From the NCBI GenBank assembly GCA_900553515.1, contig USDN01000041.1, positions 1 to 24,986 of the forward strand: a stretch of DNA of 24,986 bases, written 5' to 3'. A program made the translations under genes and the position numbers. The notes beneath the pieces are model-generated. The model saw only the letters and a list, made by a program, of their open reading frames with translations. It had not been told where the DNA came from and searched no databases. This document shows positions 7,360 to 15,039 of this stretch, piece by piece (the stretch's first letter is position 1; every line of letters starts with the position of its first letter). Source of the DNA: an uncultured Blautia sp. (GTDB lineage Bacteria; Bacillota; Clostridia; Lachnospirales; Lachnospiraceae).

Positions 7360-8082
7360 ATGGAACATACTCTTGCCCTGATCGGGCGCGCGCACCAGGG
7401 GGATAAAGAGGCAAGAGATACTTTGTTTGAAGAAAATACCGGACTGATCTACAGTGTGGCAAAAAGGTTTCTGGGCCGTGGCGTGGAAATGGAGGATCTT
7501 TTTCAGATAGGCAGCATCGGTCTTTTGAAGGCGGTGGATAAATTTGATACAGGATTTGACGTAAAATTCTCTACCTATGCAGTTCCGATGATCGCCGGAG
7601 AGATCCGGCGTTTTCTCAGAGATGACGGTATATTGAAAGTCAGCAGAACCATGAAAGAAAACTATTATCGGATCTATCAGGAAAAAGAACGGCTGGAAAG
7701 AACTTTGGGACGGGAACCGGATATGGGAGAGCTTGCTGCGGCTTTGGAAATGCAGCCGGAAGAACTGGCTTTGACCATGGAATCCGGAGCCCCTGTGGAA
7801 TCTATTTACCGGACAGTGTATCAGGGAGAGGGCACGGAGATCACTCTGGCTGACAGACTGGAAGAAAAAAAGGATCATCAGGAGAAGATTTTGAACAGGA
7901 TCTTTCTGGAAGAAATCCTGGGCAAACTGGAAAAAGAAGAAAGACAGCTGATCTGTATGAGGTATTTTCAGGACATGACCCAGACGGAGATTGCCGGCCG
8001 TCTGGGTGTGTCTCAGGTGCAGGTATCGCGGATGGAAAGAAGGATCATGAAACGATTGAAGTTCTTTTACGAAGGGGAATGA
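7360..8082 (+). CDS. sigF: RNA polymerase sigma-F factor (SpoIIAC)
   Basis: A 240-residue group 3 sigma-70 factor for early forespore transcription. Region 2 is clear (DLFQIGSIGLLKAVDKFD, then FSTYAVPMIAGEIRRFLRD). Region 3 follows (VSRTMKENYYRIYQEKERLERTLGREP), and region 4 ends in a helix-turn-helix (DMTQTEIAGRLGVSQVQVSRMERRIMKRL) that reads the -35 element. AAAGGAGAG lies just before ATG 7360. It is the last gene of the spoIIA operon. Its final 16 bases overlap the end of spoVAA on the opposite strand, and there is no terminator hairpin between them. Expected targets of sigma-F/sigma-G include the adjacent spoVA genes; that link is known biology, not proven here. Confidence 0.96.
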   Translation: MEHTLALIGRAHQGDKEARDTLFEENTGLIYSVAKRFLGRGVEMEDLFQIGSIGLLKAVDKFDTGFDVKFSTYAVPMIAGEIRRFLRDDGILKVSRTMKENYYRIYQEKERLERTLGREPDMGELAAALEMQPEELALTMESGAPVESIYRTVYQGEGTEITLADRLEEKKDHQEKILNRIFLEEILGKLEKEERQLICMRYFQDMTQTEIAGRLGVSQVQVSRMERRIMKRLKFFYEGE

Positions 8083-8702
8083 TTTTTTGGGGTAAGCTGC
8101 TTTCGGTTGATATCTTCAATGATGGTGGTATTGACATCGTCTTCATAAGTCCGCATTTGTACCTGCATAGGAGAAGGGTCTGAAGTGATCCTCATTCGGC
8201 TGAAATGATTGAAAAAGAACAGGACGCCCAGACCAAGTCCTACAGAATAGGTGATCTCAAGAATCGTAAATCCATTAGATGCATGACCGGTTACCTGTTC
8301 ATAGATCTGTCGGAAAAGTTTTTCTACATTTGCATCTGCGTTGAAGGTCATAATAGAAAAGGCTGCTCCGAAAAAGGAAGCAAGACAAACAAAGGCAGTT
8401 TTGATCCAGTGAAAAAGAATATGAGGTGTATCCGGCTGCTGATAGGTAAGGATAAAGTCAGGTTCTCCTATGTGGGTGATATCCAGATTCGGTTCTTTTT
8501 TCTGGATAAGATCAATCAGGTCCATGGCAGACATCACATATCTGCCTGGCTGATCCGGCTTCAGGGTGACTACAGGCAGGACGCGAAGGCGGTTCAGGGT
8601 TTTTGGGTCTGTGCAGGACAGGCGGGCGATATCCTGAAGATATACATGGGGGTGCTGTACCTGAATATTACGGTCCAGCTGTAGATAGAGTGTGGAACTC
8701 AT
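8067..8702 (-). CDS. spoVAA: Stage V sporulation protein AA
   Basis: A 211-residue component of the SpoVA dipicolinate channel system. The N-terminal ~90 residues are soluble, with DIARLSC...LNRLRVLPV and SAMDLIDLIQKKEPNLDI typical of SpoVAA. Two membrane segments follow (about 97-120, HWIKTAFVCLASFFGAAF, and about 150-172, EITYSVGLGLGVLFFF). The frame extends to 8726, but ATG at 8702 has AAAGGAG 8-9 bases upstream and gives MSSTLYLQLD, the family start. It starts 24 bp after spoVAE as the last gene of the minus-strand cluster; in Bacillus subtilis spoVAA is the first gene of the operon. Its stop lies inside the 3' end of sigF. Confidence 0.9.
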   Translation of the reverse strand: MSSTLYLQLDRNIQVQHPHVYLQDIARLSCTDPKTLNRLRVLPVVTLKPDQPGRYVMSAMDLIDLIQKKEPNLDITHIGEPDFILTYQQPDTPHILFHWIKTAFVCLASFFGAAFSIMTFNADANVEKLFRQIYEQVTGHASNGFTILEITYSVGLGLGVLFFFNHFSRMRITSDPSPMQVQMRTYEDDVNTTIIEDINRKQLTPKNHSPS

Positions 8703-8726
8703 GGTATCTGCTCCTTTCGTCTGCAC

Positions 8727-9083
8727 TTAATTTTTCATTTTAGGATGGAATATGAGACTGGCGATCCAGGAAAAGATCAGGGCTGCGGAAACTCCGGCAG
8801 AACAGGCAGTAAAGCCGCCTGTAAAAAGTCCAAGTATGCCCTGCTGGTCCACTGCTTTTTTTATTCCTTTCCACAGAAGCTGTCCAAATCCCAAAAGGGG
8901 AACAGAAGCTCCGGCGCCGGCATAGTCTGTAAGAGGCTGATATAGACCTAAAGCGCTGAGTACAGCGCCGGAACAAACAAGAAGGACCATGACCCGTCCG
9001 GGAAGAAGTTTTGTTTTATCAAGAAGAATCTGAACCAGGGCGCAGATAGCTCCTCCTACCCAGAATGCGTTTATATAATCCAT
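8727..9083 (-). CDS. spoVAE: Stage V sporulation protein AE (AEb type)
   Basis: A 118-residue inner-membrane protein with three to four hydrophobic segments. The motifs YINAFWVGGAICALVQILLDKTKLLPGR, YAGAGASVPLLGFG and LWKGIKKAV are characteristic of the SpoVAC/SpoVAEb family; this copy is the shorter one lacking the N-terminal extension of SpoVAC. SpoVAC, AD and AEb are the core proteins needed for calcium-dipicolinate uptake during sporulation and release on germination. AGGAGG precedes the ATG by about 7 bases. It lies 15 bp after spoVAD and 24 bp before spoVAA. Confidence 0.94.
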   Translation of the reverse strand: MDYINAFWVGGAICALVQILLDKTKLLPGRVMVLLVCSGAVLSALGLYQPLTDYAGAGASVPLLGFGQLLWKGIKKAVDQQGILGLFTGGFTACSAGVSAALIFSWIASLIFHPKMKN

Positions 9084-9098
9084 TACTATACCTCCTGC

Positions 9099-10169
9099 TC
9101 AGAGCTCTCTGTGTTCAATGACAACTGCGTGTGCAATGCCGGGAATGGAAGCGCCTTCATTATAGCTGACCTTTGACAGCATGGCGCCGGTGGGTACAAA
9201 AAGAATTCTTTTCCAGGTTCCCCGTGCAACCTCAGGCAGGATGCAGGCTGCAAGAACAGATGCAGAGCATCCGCATCCGCTTCCGCCGGAATGTGTGTCC
9301 TGGGTTTTGTTATCGTAGATCATAAGTCCGCAGTCCTTGTGGATGGATCTGAGATCAATCTGTTTTTCCATAAGAAGATCCAGAAGGATTTGCTGGCCGA
9401 TCATGCCCAGATCTCCGGTAAATACGGCATCATAGTCTTCCGGAGTCCGTCCAAAGTCATAAAGATTCTGATATATGGTACTGCAGGCGGCGGGAGCCAT
9501 ACATCCGCCCATGTTCAGGGAATCTTTAAAACCGAAGTCTGTGATTTTTCCGGTAGTGATCCCTGTGATTACGGCACAGCCATTATGGTATCTCATAGTA
9601 TCGGTGTTTTTCTGATCTTTAGATACCGGAGGTGTGGATCCAAGGACGCAGGCTCCGCTTCCGGTTACAGTCCAGGTGGCAGATAACGGACGCTGATTCC
9701 CATATCCCAGCGGAAAGCGAAATTCTTTTTCAGCGGTGGCAAAATGGCTGGAGGCTGCACAGAGTACATGATCTCCATACCCTGCGGCTACAGCCATAGC
9801 ACCCAGGGATAAAGCTTCGCCCATAGCGGAGCAGGCTCCGTACAGACCATAATAAGGAACGCCTATTTCTGCTATACCAAAGGAAGATGCAATGGTCTGG
9901 GCAAGAAGATCTCCGGCAAAGATCATACGGATATCAGATGGACTCAGTCCTGCTTTTCCTATGGCAAGGGATGCAGTTTCTTTTTGGAGAGTGCTTTCGG
10001 CGGCTTCCCATGTTTTTGCTCCGAAAAGGGGATCCTGGGAGATCATGTCAAAAAGATCACCGAGAGGTCCGTCGCCTTCTTTTTGACCGGTGATGGAGGC
10101 TGCACTTTCAATATAGACCGGCTGCAGAAATTCGATACTTGCTGCTCCGTAAGGAATACCTGGTTTCAT
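9099..10169 (-). CDS. spoVAD: Stage V sporulation protein AD, dipicolinate-binding
   Basis: A 356-residue thiolase-fold protein, close to the usual ~340. It carries YGLYGACSAMGEAL with Cys113 at the position of the ketoacyl-synthase nucleophile, SSHFATAEKEFRFPLGYGNQRP, and a Gly-rich SGGSGCGCSAS near the C-terminus. In Bacillus, SpoVAD binds dipicolinic acid and is membrane-associated through its partners. It starts at ATG 10169, overlapping the spoVAC stop by four bases (ATGA); GGAGGTGAT lies just upstream, inside spoVAC. The overlap implies translational coupling of AC and AD. The SpoVAD assignment is very secure. Confidence 0.97.
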   Translation of the reverse strand: MKPGIPYGAASIEFLQPVYIESAASITGQKEGDGPLGDLFDMISQDPLFGAKTWEAAESTLQKETASLAIGKAGLSPSDIRMIFAGDLLAQTIASSFGIAEIGVPYYGLYGACSAMGEALSLGAMAVAAGYGDHVLCAASSHFATAEKEFRFPLGYGNQRPLSATWTVTGSGACVLGSTPPVSKDQKNTDTMRYHNGCAVITGITTGKITDFGFKDSLNMGGCMAPAACSTIYQNLYDFGRTPEDYDAVFTGDLGMIGQQILLDLLMEKQIDLRSIHKDCGLMIYDNKTQDTHSGGSGCGCSASVLAACILPEVARGTWKRILFVPTGAMLSKVSYNEGASIPGIAHAVVIEHREL

Positions 10170-10636
10170 GAGATCACCTCCATTATCTTCAGGGCGTAAT
10201 AGATGATGCCCAGTCCCCAGGAACTGAGAATTCCATAAAGGATCACAGGTCCTGCGATTGTAAAGATCTTACATCCGATTCCGAATACCTGTCCTTCTGT
10301 CTGGAATTCAATGGCAGAAGCAGCTACAGAATTGGCAAAACCGGTAATTGGTACAAGAGCGCCTGCTCCGCCGAATTTTCCGATCCGGGGATAGATATTA
10401 AGTCCGGTAAGGATCACACTGAAAAGGATCAGGATAAGAGAACACCAGGTACCTGCCGTCTCTTTATCAAGTCCGAAGGATGCAGCTGTGTTCAGTATCC
10501 ACTGACCAAGTGTACAGATCAGGCCTCCGGTCAAAAAGGCTTTTGCCATATTCAGTGGAAGACTGTGAGACGGAGTGATCTTTTTTACATATTGTTGATA
10601 TTGTTTCTGTTTTTTTAATTGTTCAGAAGTTGGCAT
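10166..10636 (-). CDS. spoVAC: Stage V sporulation protein AC
   Basis: A 156-residue integral membrane protein of the SpoVA channel; in Bacillus SpoVAC acts as a mechanosensitive channel for dipicolinate. A charged, Gln/Lys-rich N-terminus (SEQLKKQKQYQQYVKKITP) precedes about four membrane segments. The family motif GAGALVPITGFANSVAASAIEF parallels the YAGAGASVPLLGFG segment of the neighbouring spoVAE, reflecting their homology. AGAAAGGAAATC precedes ATG 10636. A 66-bp gap separates it from spoVAB upstream, the largest inside this cluster; it contains TGCATA on the minus strand but no matching -10, so I do not call a promoter there. Confidence 0.96.
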   Translation of the reverse strand: MPTSEQLKKQKQYQQYVKKITPSHSLPLNMAKAFLTGGLICTLGQWILNTAASFGLDKETAGTWCSLILILFSVILTGLNIYPRIGKFGGAGALVPITGFANSVAASAIEFQTEGQVFGIGCKIFTIAGPVILYGILSSWGLGIIYYALKIMEVIS

Positions 10637-10702
10637 ATCTGATTTCCTTTCTGAAAAATTTCTTTTGACTTTTACTTTGTTTATGCATATAATTTTGGGG
10701 GA

Positions 10703-11116
10703 TTACCACCCGAAATAATAATAGAGAAATGCTCCGGCCGCTTTTCCGGCAGCAATAGACAGAATGATCAGAGGAAGCCCTCTGCTCAGTCGGATCCTTC
10801 GTGCAAAAACAGGAAACATATCTGCTATTTCAGCGAGAGCCAGTATCCATCCTCCGAGAAAAAAACCGGAAAAAATACCGAAGATCAAAAGAAAGGGACG
10901 GCCTGCAGGAAGAGGAAGATGAAAAAGAAAGAAAAGGTTTCCGAAAAATATTCCCAGAAAACTCATATCCTCATACAACAGGATATGATCGGCGGTATGG
11001 GTGATCCCTGCGTAGCGGGGAACTACGGAAAGTGCAATGAGAAGTCCTGCAACGCCGCTGGCAATGACAATTCCGGAACAAAGTCCAAGGACTCCAAGAA
11101 ATACCTGATCCCACAT
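10703..11116 (-). CDS. spoVAB: Stage V sporulation protein AB
   Basis: A 137-residue membrane protein with about four hydrophobic segments. Signature parts include SGVAGLLIALSVVPRYAGITHTA near the N-terminus and GWILALAEIADMFPVFARRIRLSRGLP, matching the SpoVAB family (the AAALAEVLNVIPVLARR-like stretch). It is the first gene of the minus-strand spoVA cluster, with AAAGGAG 6-7 bases upstream of ATG 11116 and a candidate promoter at 11143-11172. SpoVAB accompanies the SpoVAC/AD/AE core; its exact role in dipicolinate transport is not known. Confidence 0.85.
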   Translation of the reverse strand: MWDQVFLGVLGLCSGIVIASGVAGLLIALSVVPRYAGITHTADHILLYEDMSFLGIFFGNLFFLFHLPLPAGRPFLLIFGIFSGFFLGGWILALAEIADMFPVFARRIRLSRGLPLIILSIAAGKAAGAFLYYYFGW

Positions 11117-11142
11117 AAAAAACTCCTTTCTGCTTTAGTGGT

Positions 11143-11172
11143 TATTATATAAAAATCTTCAAAAAATATACG
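11143..11172 (-). promoter_or_regulatory. Candidate forespore (sigma-F/G) promoter of the spoVA cluster
   Basis: On the minus strand CGTATA (11172-11167) is followed by a 17-bp spacer and TATAATA (11149-11143), 27 bp upstream of the spoVAB ATG. The -35 differs by one base from the sigma-F/G form TGTATA, and the -10 is near their CATAMTA form, but the -10 would also suit sigma-A. Expected regulation is forespore-specific; the call is tentative. Confidence 0.35.
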
Positions 11173-11198
11173 GCAATTCTTAAAAAACTATGAAAACC

Positions 11199-11227
11199 TG
11201 TACTTTTCATACGGTGGATAGTATAAT
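11199..11227 (+). promoter_or_regulatory. Sigma-A-type promoter upstream of tcdA
   Basis: A consensus TATAAT (11222-11227) lies 17 bp downstream of a weak -35, TGTACT (11199-11204). It is 36 bp upstream of the chosen tcdA start and would drive tcdA-murB-rapZ-whiA-crh. Confidence 0.5.
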
Positions 11228-11262
11228 TAGAAAAGATGATTAATGACGCAGGAGGTTTGCGT

Positions 11263-11976
11263 ATGTACGACGCATATTCCCGAATGGAATTATTACTGGG
11301 ACAGTCAGGGGTAGATCGCCTGGGAAGGGCGCAGATAGCGGTTTTTGGTCTTGGAGGAGTTGGGTCTTATGCTGTGGAGGCACTTGCGCGATGCGGTGTG
11401 GGAAGCCTTACACTGATAGATCACGACGTAGTGTCTGCAACGAACATCAACAGACAGCTGTTTGCGCTGCATTCAACGATTGGCCGGAAGAAAGTCCAGA
11501 TAGCCAAGGACAGGATACGGGATATTGATGAAAATATCCTGGTGCATACCTATGAGACTTTTTATAATAAAGATACAGCAGGAATGTTTGATCTGAGATC
11601 TTATGATTATATTATAGATGCTATTGATACTATGGAATCCAAGCTTCTTCTTATAGAACAGGCTGCGGCATGCCATACACCGGTGATCTCCTGTCTGGCA
11701 ACAGAGGGAAGGATCGACCCGTCCAGATTTGAGATCGCAGATATCTCCAGAACAGGAAATATCTGTCCTGCAGCAAAAAAAATGCGTTCCGAACTCCGTA
11801 AAAAGGGAATCCGCAAAGTGAAAGTATTATATTCCCGGGAACGCTGTCCAAGAGGGAACGGGACAGAAAGAGGGACTCTGACTGGCAGCATATCTTTTGT
11901 TCCCGGTGTGGCAGGAATGCTGATCGCCGGAGAGGCAGTCAGAGATCTTCTTGTGGAAAAGAAAAAGAAAAATTAA
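11263..11976 (+). CDS. tcdA: tRNA threonylcarbamoyladenosine dehydratase (E1-like)
   Basis: A 237-residue ThiF/E1-fold enzyme that uses ATP to cyclise t6A37 of tRNAs to ct6A. The nucleotide-binding GLGGVGS lies at 29-35, followed by DHD (53-55) and the ATNINRQ signature (59-65); RGTLTGSISFVPGVAGMLIA near the C-terminus is typical for TcdA/CsdL. The frame opens at 11236, but ATG 11263 has AGGAGG 7 bases upstream and gives the family start MYDAYSRMELLLG, so I take that. Slightly shorter than the Escherichia coli protein (268). The segment after the ATPase core reads ATEGRIDPSRF where many homologues have GAGNxLDPT. First gene of the block ending with the crh-like gene; murB follows after 30 bp. 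Confidence 0.9.
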   Translation: MYDAYSRMELLLGQSGVDRLGRAQIAVFGLGGVGSYAVEALARCGVGSLTLIDHDVVSATNINRQLFALHSTIGRKKVQIAKDRIRDIDENILVHTYETFYNKDTAGMFDLRSYDYIIDAIDTMESKLLLIEQAAACHTPVISCLATEGRIDPSRFEIADISRTGNICPAAKKMRSELRKKGIRKVKVLYSRERCPRGNGTERGTLTGSISFVPGVAGMLIAGEAVRDLLVEKKKKN

Positions 11977-12006
11977 AATAAATAGAAAGTGTGAGGAAGA
12001 GAATCT

Positions 12007-12918
12007 GTGAAAGAAGAGATCAGACAGAAATTTATTGAGCTTCTGGGAAAGGAAAGAGTGCTTTTTGATGAGCCGATGAGCAGTCATACGACTTTTCGGA
12101 TCGGAGGACCGGCAGATATATTTACCATGCCGGGAGATAAGCAGCAGATTGCCGCTGTAGTGCAGCTGTGCAAAAAGGAACAGATCCCTTTTTTTGTTTT
12201 AGGTAATGGAAGTAATCTTCTTGTAAGTGATAAAGGATACCGTGGTGTGATCATCCAGATGGATCGCAATATGTCGGAGATAAATGTGGAAGGAAATCAG
12301 ATCCGTGCCTGTGCCGGTGCGCTTCTGTCTTCTATTGCAGTGGCTGCAAAAAATGCATCCCTGACAGGATTTGAGTTTGCCGGCGGGATACCCGGGACAC
12401 TGGGCGGCGCAGTGGTGATGAATGCAGGCGCTTACGGCGGAGAAATGAAAGATGTATTAAAAGAGGCTGTGGTGCTTACCGGTGAAGGGGAGATCCTGAC
12501 GATCCCTGTAGAAAAACTGGAGATGGGATACCGTACCAGTATTATAAAAACATCCGGATATCTGGTATTAGAAGCAGTAATCTCTCTTGAGGAAGGCGAT
12601 CAGGAAGAGATCCGTTCCAGAATGAAGGAACTGTCGGACAGACGTACAGAAAAACAGCCTTTAGATTTTCCAAGTGCAGGAAGTACATTTAAGCGTCCGG
12701 AAGGATATTTTGCAGGTAAACTGATCATGGACAGCGGACTGAGAGGATGCCGCATCGGCGGTGCGCAGGTATCAGAAAAACATTGTGGCTTTGTGATCAA
12801 TGCGGGCGGCGCTACTGCGGGAGATGTAAGGGCGCTGATGGATCATGTGATCCATACAGTTGAAGAGAAATATGGTGTGACATTGGAGCCAGAGGTGAAA
12901 TTTCTGGGAGAATTTTAA
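12007..12918 (+). CDS. murB: UDP-N-acetylenolpyruvoylglucosamine reductase
   Basis: A 303-residue flavoenzyme that reduces UDP-GlcNAc-enolpyruvate to UDP-MurNAc with NADPH, the second committed step of peptidoglycan precursor synthesis in the cytoplasm. The FAD-binding motifs LGNGSNLLV (65-73) and EFAGGIPGTLGGAVVMNAGAYGG (123-145) are present. The MurB C-terminal domain carries the likely catalytic Ser226 in GSTFKRP, Arg176 in GYRTS and a Glu in LEPEVKFLG. Length suits the type II (Bacillus-like) MurB. The start is GTG at 12007 with GAGGAAGAG just upstream; no better ATG exists nearby. rapZ follows after 20 bp. murB-rapZ-whiA clustering is common in Firmicutes. Confidence 0.96.
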   Translation: MKEEIRQKFIELLGKERVLFDEPMSSHTTFRIGGPADIFTMPGDKQQIAAVVQLCKKEQIPFFVLGNGSNLLVSDKGYRGVIIQMDRNMSEINVEGNQIRACAGALLSSIAVAAKNASLTGFEFAGGIPGTLGGAVVMNAGAYGGEMKDVLKEAVVLTGEGEILTIPVEKLEMGYRTSIIKTSGYLVLEAVISLEEGDQEEIRSRMKELSDRRTEKQPLDFPSAGSTFKRPEGYFAGKLIMDSGLRGCRIGGAQVSEKHCGFVINAGGATAGDVRALMDHVIHTVEEKYGVTLEPEVKFLGEF

Positions 12919-12938
12919 CTTTTTACGGGAGATAAGAG

Positions 12939-13817
12939 ATGCGTCTTGTGATTGTAACTGGTTTATCCGGAGCAGGTAAATCCACTGCTCTGAAAATGCT
13001 GGAGGATGCCCGCTATTTTTGTGTGGATAATCTTCCGATTCCTCTTGTGAGCAAGTTTGTGTCTTTGATGGCAGGAATGCAGGGGGAGGATGTGCAGAAT
13101 GCCGCTATAGGAATCGATGCCAGAAGCGGAAGATCCCTTGAGGAGCTGGAACATGTTCTGGATCAGCTGAGTGAATCAGGATATGAATTTGAAATTTTAT
13201 TTTTGGATGCAGATGACCGTGTCCTTGTAAAACGATATAAGGAATCAAGAAGAAGTCATCCCCTTGCCATGTATGGACGAGTGGATGAGGGGATCCGTCG
13301 GGAACGGGAAAAAATGCGTTTTCTGAAGGAGAGAGCGGATTATATCATTGACACGACAAGGCTTCTTACAAGAGAACTGAAAAAAGAAGTAAACCGAATT
13401 TTTGTGGATAATGGAAAATTCGGAAATATGGTGATATCTGTTCTGTCTTTTGGATTTAAATATGGCATACCTGACGATGCGGATCTTGTTTTTGATGTAA
13501 GATTTCTGCCAAATCCATATTATATTGATGAACTGCGTCCGCATACCGGAATGGATGATGATGTCTATGAATATGTAATGGACAGCCCGGCAGCAGGAGA
13601 ATTTGCAGATAAGCTTACAGATATGATCCGGTTTTTGATCCCTAATTATGTCAGAGAGGGAAAGACCAGCCTTGTGATCGCCATTGGCTGTACGGGCGGC
13701 AGACACAGATCGGTAACACTTGCCAGAGTGCTCCATGACCGTCTGCAGGAAACGGCTGAATATGGAATACGGCTGGAACACCGCGATATAGGGAAGGATG
13801 CGCTTCTGAAAAAATAA
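12939..13817 (+). CDS. rapZ: RapZ/YvcJ family nucleotide-binding RNase adaptor
   Basis: A 292-residue P-loop protein. Walker A is GLSGAGKS at 8-15, followed by ARYFCVDNLP, a strong RapZ signature, and FLDADD as a Walker-B-like strand. The C-terminal domain has FKYGIPDDADLVFDVRFLPNP, MTGMDD-like HTGMDDDV, and the diagnostic IAIGCTGGRHRSV. RapZ in Escherichia coli guides RNase E to the sRNA GlmZ and senses glucosamine-6-phosphate; YvcJ in Bacillus binds nucleotides and affects competence and phosphorylation state. The precise role in Clostridia is unknown. It sits between murB and whiA. yvcK (mgfK), normally located between yvcJ and whiA, is absent here. Confidence 0.95.
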   Translation: MRLVIVTGLSGAGKSTALKMLEDARYFCVDNLPIPLVSKFVSLMAGMQGEDVQNAAIGIDARSGRSLEELEHVLDQLSESGYEFEILFLDADDRVLVKRYKESRRSHPLAMYGRVDEGIRREREKMRFLKERADYIIDTTRLLTRELKKEVNRIFVDNGKFGNMVISVLSFGFKYGIPDDADLVFDVRFLPNPYYIDELRPHTGMDDDVYEYVMDSPAAGEFADKLTDMIRFLIPNYVREGKTSLVIAIGCTGGRHRSVTLARVLHDRLQETAEYGIRLEHRDIGKDALLKK

Positions 13818-13837
13818 CAGAACAGGAGAAATGGGAA

Positions 13838-14785
13838 TTGTCTTTTTCGGGGATGGTGAAAGAAGAACTTTCCAGACAGATAAGTCCTGCCCGACATTGC
13901 AGGATAGCAGAAACAGCGGCACTGTTGTGTGCCTGTGGAAGGGTTACTTCGGAGGGGAAACTTCGGCTGCAGACAGAAAATGCGGCAGTCGTAAGAAAAG
14001 GCTTTACATTATTGCAAAAAACATTTAATATAGAGACAGAGATTGCTGTCCGCGAAAGCCGTCAAATGAAGAAGGGGAATCTTTATTATGTAGAGATCAG
14101 AAATCCTGATGAGATCAGGAATATTCTTCAGGGGACGAAACTTTCCCTAAGCAAGGCTGATGGAGAATCTCTTTGCTCAGACAACAGTCTGGTAACACAG
14201 CAAAGCTGCTGTAAGCGGGCTTTTATCCGCGGAGCTTTTCTTGCATCCGGTTCTATAAGTGATCCTGAGAAAGGATACCACTTTGAAATCGTATGTCCGG
14301 ATCATCAGAAAGCAGAACAGCTGCAGGAACTTATCCGCAGTTTCCAGATCGACGCCAAAATCGTTCTGCGTAAAAAATCATATGTGGTCTATGTGAAAGA
14401 GGGTGCGCAGATTGTAGATATGCTGGCAGTAATGGAGGCGAACGTGGCTCTGATGAATCTGGAGAATATCCGGATTCTGAAAGAAATGAGAAATTCTGTG
14501 AACCGGAAAGTAAACTGCGAAACAGCAAATATTAATAAAACGGTAAGTGCGGCAGTGAAGCAGATCGAAGACATCAAGCTCATAGAGAGCAGAATGGGAT
14601 TTCAGTCCCTGACAGAAGGACTTGCAGAAACTGCGGAACTGAGGCTGCAGTATCCGGAAGCTACACTAAAAGAATTAGGCATGATGCTAAATCCTCAGGT
14701 TGGCAAATCTGGAGTAAATCACAGGCTCAGGAAGCTTAGTGAAATTGCAGATGAACTGAGGAATAACAAGGAGGAGCAATTATGA
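13838..14785 (+). CDS. whiA: DNA-binding protein WhiA
   Basis: A 315-residue protein with an N-terminal LAGLIDADG-homing-endonuclease-like fold and a C-terminal helix-turn-helix. It begins MSFSGMVKEELSRQ, the family N-terminus, from a TTG codon at 13838 with AGGAG 9 bases upstream; ATG 13853 would drop five conserved residues. The core contains CCKRAFIRGAFLASGSISDPEKGYHFE, and the C-terminus has LRLQYPEATLKELGMMLNPQVGKSGVNHRLRKL, the WhiA HTH. In actinobacteria WhiA is a sporulation regulator; in Bacillus it affects cell division and chromosome segregation. The gene overlaps the HPr-like gene by four bases (ATGA), indicating translational coupling. Confidence 0.95.
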   Translation: MSFSGMVKEELSRQISPARHCRIAETAALLCACGRVTSEGKLRLQTENAAVVRKGFTLLQKTFNIETEIAVRESRQMKKGNLYYVEIRNPDEIRNILQGTKLSLSKADGESLCSDNSLVTQQSCCKRAFIRGAFLASGSISDPEKGYHFEIVCPDHQKAEQLQELIRSFQIDAKIVLRKKSYVVYVKEGAQIVDMLAVMEANVALMNLENIRILKEMRNSVNRKVNCETANINKTVSAAVKQIEDIKLIESRMGFQSLTEGLAETAELRLQYPEATLKELGMMLNPQVGKSGVNHRLRKLSEIADELRNNKEEQL

Positions 14786-15039
14786 TTAAAAAACCTGTCA
14801 CAATTCAACTGTCTACTGGACTTGAGGCACGCCCGGTGGCGCAGCTGGTACAGGTGGCCAGCCAGTTTAACAGCGAGATTTATGTAGAGATCGGCAAAAA
14901 AAAGGTTAATGCAAAGAGCATTATGGGTATGATGACTCTTGGGCTGGATTCAGGTGAGGAAATCACTCTTTCCGCTAATGGAGAAGATGAAGAAGCTGCT
15001 ATGAGCAGCATAGAGCAGTATTTAAGTAATCAAAATTAA
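14782..15039 (+). CDS. HPr-family regulatory protein lacking the PTS histidine (Crh-like)
   Basis: An 85-residue HPr fold protein. At the usual GLHARPA site it reads GLEARPVA, with Glu15 in place of the phosphoacceptor His15, so it cannot carry phosphate from Enzyme I to sugar permeases. The regulatory site around Ser46 (NAKSIMGMMTLGL) is intact, the target of HPr kinase/phosphorylase in the family. In Bacillus subtilis, Crh has Gln15 and Ser46, sits directly after whiA in the yvcJ-yvcK-whiA-crh cluster, and acts with CcpA in carbon catabolite repression. Position and residues therefore point to a Crh-like regulator, though Glu rather than Gln makes orthology uncertain. GGAGGAG lies just before the ATG, inside whiA. 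A bidirectional terminator follows. Confidence 0.88.
   Translation: MIKKPVTIQLSTGLEARPVAQLVQVASQFNSEIYVEIGKKKVNAKSIMGMMTLGLDSGEEITLSANGEDEEAAMSSIEQYLSNQN

Noticed and set aside
8205..8684. Plus-strand open frame opposite spoVAA (159 codons)
   Set aside because: Antisense shadow of spoVAA, without ribosome binding site or motifs.
10637..10702. Second forespore promoter before spoVAC
   Set aside because: TGCATA on the minus strand resembles a sigma-F/G -35, but no suitable -10 follows at 15-18 bp.
13245..13922. Minus-strand open frame across rapZ and whiA (225 codons)
   Set aside because: Opposes two conserved genes and has no recognisable motif.
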